38,881 nt of DNA from a virus. The stretch lies in the IMG/VR virus record IMGVR_UViG_3300044608_001059, positions 1-38,881 of that record. The stretch is one strand, 5' to 3'. Shown here in pieces: positions 36,583-38,881 of the stretch (positions within the stretch are counted from its first letter, which is position 1; each line of letters starts with the position of its first letter). The notes below the pieces were generated by a model. The model made no database searches and had not been told where the DNA came from. It was given only the letters and a program-made list of their open reading frames with translations. The position numbers and the translations under genes were made by a program.

Positions 36583-38733
36583 TTACTGCTGGCCCCGCTG
36601 CTGCTGCTGGCCCTCTGGGGCTTCCTGCTGTTCGGCTAGCAGGCGCGCCGCCTCGGCCAAGTCAGCGTCCTCGGTGCGCGCCGCGATGTTGGCAAGCTGG
36701 GCAACCTGCTGCCCGTAGGCCCCCGCTGGGAACTTGCTGGCTGTGGCAAGCCAACGCACAAAATCGGGATTGGTCATCAGCCGCGCCGACAGATTGGCCC
36801 CGCCAACCGTGGCCCCGATGCCCGCCAGAACGTCCAGCCGCCCGGTAATCAGGGCCACCAAGGCGCCACCCACCGTTCCGGCCTGAGCGGCGGCCTGCTC
36901 CGTCCCTGAGGGGTTGCGGAATACCTTGGCGCCATCCCGGATGTTCGCCGTCACCCGCGCAATCGTGTCGAGGTCTTGGCGGAACTGATTGCCGAAGCGG
37001 TCGAAAAGCACCCGCTTTGCGGACTGGCTAAGGGTGTTCCAGTTCGTCAGGAACGTCTCGGGGCTGAAGGCGTCGCCGGTCGCGTTCTGCACGCCAGCCT
37101 TAGCCGTCCCCAGTCGCCGCAGGACCGCCGCAGAGACGGCTTTGCGACCGTCCTCTGGTAGTGACTGCATGATCGACCGGAGAACAGTGGCGCCCTCCTT
37201 GGTGCCCGACGTGGCGGCCTTGAACACCTTCTCCGGGCCGCCCGCCGCGTCGATCACCGAATCAATCACCTCAAGCCGGCGCATACCGGCGCGGGTGTAG
37301 TTGTTGGCCCGGGAAAACGCCGCGCTGGCATCAGGGCCGGCCCCACGGGCGGCCGCCTCCAGGTCTTCGGACAGCGCCTTATAAAGAGCCGTCCACTTGC
37401 TGCGCGGCACGTCACTTAGCAGGCCGGCGTCAGCCATTTCGTTGCCCACCAAGGTCCGCAGCTTCTTGATGGCCTCATACGGCAGGGAGTCCGGCACGGC
37501 CGCCTTCGCGAGGTCGTCGCCCAATGCCCCCTCGATGCCTTGGATGCGGGAGTTCTTGAACCACTGCGACAGGGCAGGCGCGCCCGGAATGTCTGCGTTC
37601 AGGGCTTGGAGTGCCGCCCGGGTTTTCGACACGTTCACGGGCGTCTGCCCGCCGAGGTACTGGTCGAGCTTGCTGTATAGCTTTTCCTGCTGTGCCTTGA
37701 AGGCGCCCACAAAGCCGGACCCGGGCGTAGCCTTCTCGCCACGGATGCCCTTGACAATGGCAAGACCGGCTTCGTCAGCGCCGGCGCCGGGGGAGAGGCT
37801 GTCAGCCTGCTTGCCTACGGCGGCGCCGATCTCGTCGGCCTGGTCCGTGGCCTTGGCAATGATCCGGCCCGCGCCGCCGGGCGTGCGGCCCAAGAGGCTT
37901 TCCGTACCCTGCGCCACGCGGCCCTGCGTGCCCTGGCCGACGGTTGGCGTGGTGCCGGCAGTGGCAAAATCGTCGATGTTCTGCTCAAGCGCCTGACGCC
38001 CAGCCTCGCCACCGCGAAAGGCGCGGCGCGTCAGTTCTGGCGTGGCGGCGGCCATGCCCTGCGGGAGCGCCGCCCCGACGATGCCAGCGGCGAACTGCGC
38101 CAGAGGGCCGCCACCCATTTCCCGGGTGACGCCCGCGCTGGTGCCGCCGGTGGCGCCCGAAACGGTCTGCAACACCGGGTTGGACGCCAGCGTGGTCCCC
38201 ACCCGGGAAACCACCGGATTTGCGGACTGCGCCGCAACAGACCCCATGCCCATGCTGCCCATTGCAGCGCCCGCGCCACTGACAAGATCGCCCATGACCC
38301 GCTCGGTGGGCGTTTCTGGGGTCGGGGCGCCAAACTCCGTCAGGGCGTCACTTAGGGGGCCGGCCCGCTTTTCTGAACCGACCGCCTCAAGAATTGCGTT
38401 CAGCGGGACGCGCACGATGTTCCCCGCCAAGTCAGGCACGCTCAGGATTCCCTCGGCCAGCCGGCGAGAACCGTAAGCAATTTGCCGGCCTGCCCGCTCG
38501 GCAGGGCTTAACCCGTACCGATCCTGATACTCAGGCGACGCGGAATCGTACTCGGCCGGATTCTGCGCCTTCAGGTCGGCAGCAGTCGTCGTGCCGCGCA
38601 GCCCCACCTTGCGGGCGAATTCGTCAAACGGAAGGTCCGCGTAGAACTTCCGGTGCAACCCCCGCGCGAGCTGCTCGTCGCTCAGGTCGTCGTACTGCGG
38701 GTACTTCTGACGGACTTCGGCAAAGGACGGCAT
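36583..38733 (-). CDS. Large internal virion / DNA injection protein
   Basis: A 716-residue protein, joined by TAATG to the previous injection gene. The start has R-Q-K-Y-P-Q-Y-D-D-L-S-D-E-Q-L and D-L-P-F-D-E-F-A-R-K, the signature of N-terminal repeats in phage internal core proteins that move into the host with DNA. The middle is long helices with Gly/Ala stretches that may insert in membrane (about 130-200 and 625-660), and the C-terminus is Gln-rich. Closest known role is P22 gp16-type ejection protein. Followed by a terminator. Confidence 0.8.
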   Translation of the reverse strand: MPSFAEVRQKYPQYDDLSDEQLARGLHRKFYADLPFDEFARKVGLRGTTTAADLKAQNPAEYDSASPEYQDRYGLSPAERAGRQIAYGSRRLAEGILSVPDLAGNIVRVPLNAILEAVGSEKRAGPLSDALTEFGAPTPETPTERVMGDLVSGAGAAMGSMGMGSVAAQSANPVVSRVGTTLASNPVLQTVSGATGGTSAGVTREMGGGPLAQFAAGIVGAALPQGMAAATPELTRRAFRGGEAGRQALEQNIDDFATAGTTPTVGQGTQGRVAQGTESLLGRTPGGAGRIIAKATDQADEIGAAVGKQADSLSPGAGADEAGLAIVKGIRGEKATPGSGFVGAFKAQQEKLYSKLDQYLGGQTPVNVSKTRAALQALNADIPGAPALSQWFKNSRIQGIEGALGDDLAKAAVPDSLPYEAIKKLRTLVGNEMADAGLLSDVPRSKWTALYKALSEDLEAAARGAGPDASAAFSRANNYTRAGMRRLEVIDSVIDAAGGPEKVFKAATSGTKEGATVLRSIMQSLPEDGRKAVSAAVLRRLGTAKAGVQNATGDAFSPETFLTNWNTLSQSAKRVLFDRFGNQFRQDLDTIARVTANIRDGAKVFRNPSGTEQAAAQAGTVGGALVALITGRLDVLAGIGATVGGANLSARLMTNPDFVRWLATASKFPAGAYGQQVAQLANIAARTEDADLAEAARLLAEQQEAPEGQQQQRGQQ

Positions 38734-38881
38734 TAGCGAATCCCCAGCGGATCTTCGGCGCCGCCAGACGGCGGGCCGCCAGCGGGCCCTGGGCCAGCGG
38801 CCTTACGGATAGCCTCCTTAGCAACCTTCCGCGCCTGCGCCTTCTGCTTCAGGGTAGCCGGCGAGTCGCCCGCCATCGGGA
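38733..38881 (-). CDS. DNA injection protein, 3' part across the contig end
   Basis: This is the end of the gene whose 5' part lies at 1-1049. The codons seen past the repeat, from the shared Gly/Pro-rich segment to the stop TAA at 38733-38735, give a C-terminus ending D-P-L-G-I-R. The stop overlaps the start of the 716-residue gene (TAATG). Only bases 38733-38754 are unique; the remainder repeats the window start. Confidence 0.75.
   Translation of the reverse strand, partial: PMAGDSPATLKQKAQARKVAKEAIRKAAGPGPAGGPPSGGAEDPLGIR
38755..38881. repeat. Terminal direct repeat, right copy (circular contig overlap)
   Basis: Identical to 1-127. One copy should be removed to obtain the circular genome of 38,754 bases. 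Confidence 0.95.

Noticed and set aside
36529-36639. + strand ORF of 36 codons with a poly-Leu membrane-like stretch
   Set aside because: The Leu run is the antisense of the Gln codons at the end of the injection protein gene. It has a weak ribosome site and no promoter; probably chance, though a hydrophobic product would be made if it were translated.
1-38881. Search for integrase, attachment site, CI repressor, tRNA genes, CRISPR array or reverse transcriptase
   Set aside because: No protein with tyrosine or serine recombinase motifs, no second large HTH repressor, no cloverleaf-like stretch, no spaced repeats and no polymerase motif were seen on either strand.

Overview
The window is a circular, GC-rich genome of a podovirus-type tailed phage, about 38,754 bp long. 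Its last 127 bases (38755-38881) repeat its first 127 bases exactly, so one gene runs across the ends. An i-spanin/o-spanin pair shows that the host has an outer membrane. The high GC, the P22-like Erf, Cro and injection proteins and a YbcO-type nuclease point to a proteobacterial host, but the genus cannot be read from the sequence. I see no integrase, excisionase, tRNA, RNA polymerase or DNA polymerase, and no CRISPR array.

Layout. A switch-like control region lies at about 17953-18153. A Cro-like gene reads left from it and an early operon reads right. The rightward operon (18154-22488, + strand) holds about fifteen small, tightly overlapping genes, including an Erf single-strand annealing protein, a small protein with an SSB-like acidic tail, an Ead/Ea22-like protein, a Cys-rich protein and an HNH endonuclease. 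The leftward operon (17952 down to 12225, - strand) starts with the Cro-like gene and runs through several tiny ORFs to an SF2 helicase, a VRR-NUC-like nuclease, a PAPS-reductase-like PP-loop protein, tiny membrane proteins, a YbcO-like nuclease and a sigma-region-4-like protein that may be the late regulator (Q-type).

Late genes follow on the same (-) strand and continue across the circle junction: an AP2-HNH endonuclease, terminase small and large subunits, portal, two head-associated proteins, a terminator, scaffold, an N4-gp56-type major capsid protein, a decoration-type protein, a hairpin, a tail adaptor, a P22 gp10-like tail protein, three injection/internal virion proteins, a second terminator, then a long receptor-binding region (34.9 kb down to 25.5 kb: tailspike, spike-base-like protein, beta-helix protein, 1032-residue FN3 protein, kelch-like protein, LamG-like protein, TIGR03790-like protein). 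The lysis block (25.5 kb down to 22.5 kb) has two holin/membrane candidates, overlapping spanins, a metallophosphoesterase and an M15 endolysin with a TTG start. The early and late operons converge at 22489-22544.

Annotation style of the genome: almost every gene starts inside the stop of the one before it (ATGA, GTGA, TTGA or TAATG overlaps), and GTG and TTG starts are common. Many real small genes are therefore shorter than a simple ORF search would show, and starts here were moved to these overlap sites when a ribosome binding site or family length agreed. The items most worth a second look are the lone Cro-like switch with direct-repeat operators and a predicted leaderless message, the PP-loop/VRR-NUC pair, the TIGR03790-like protein among the tail genes, the HTH-bearing metallophosphoesterase in the lysis block, and the mobile-looking HNH locus with a repeated ribosome-binding cassette.
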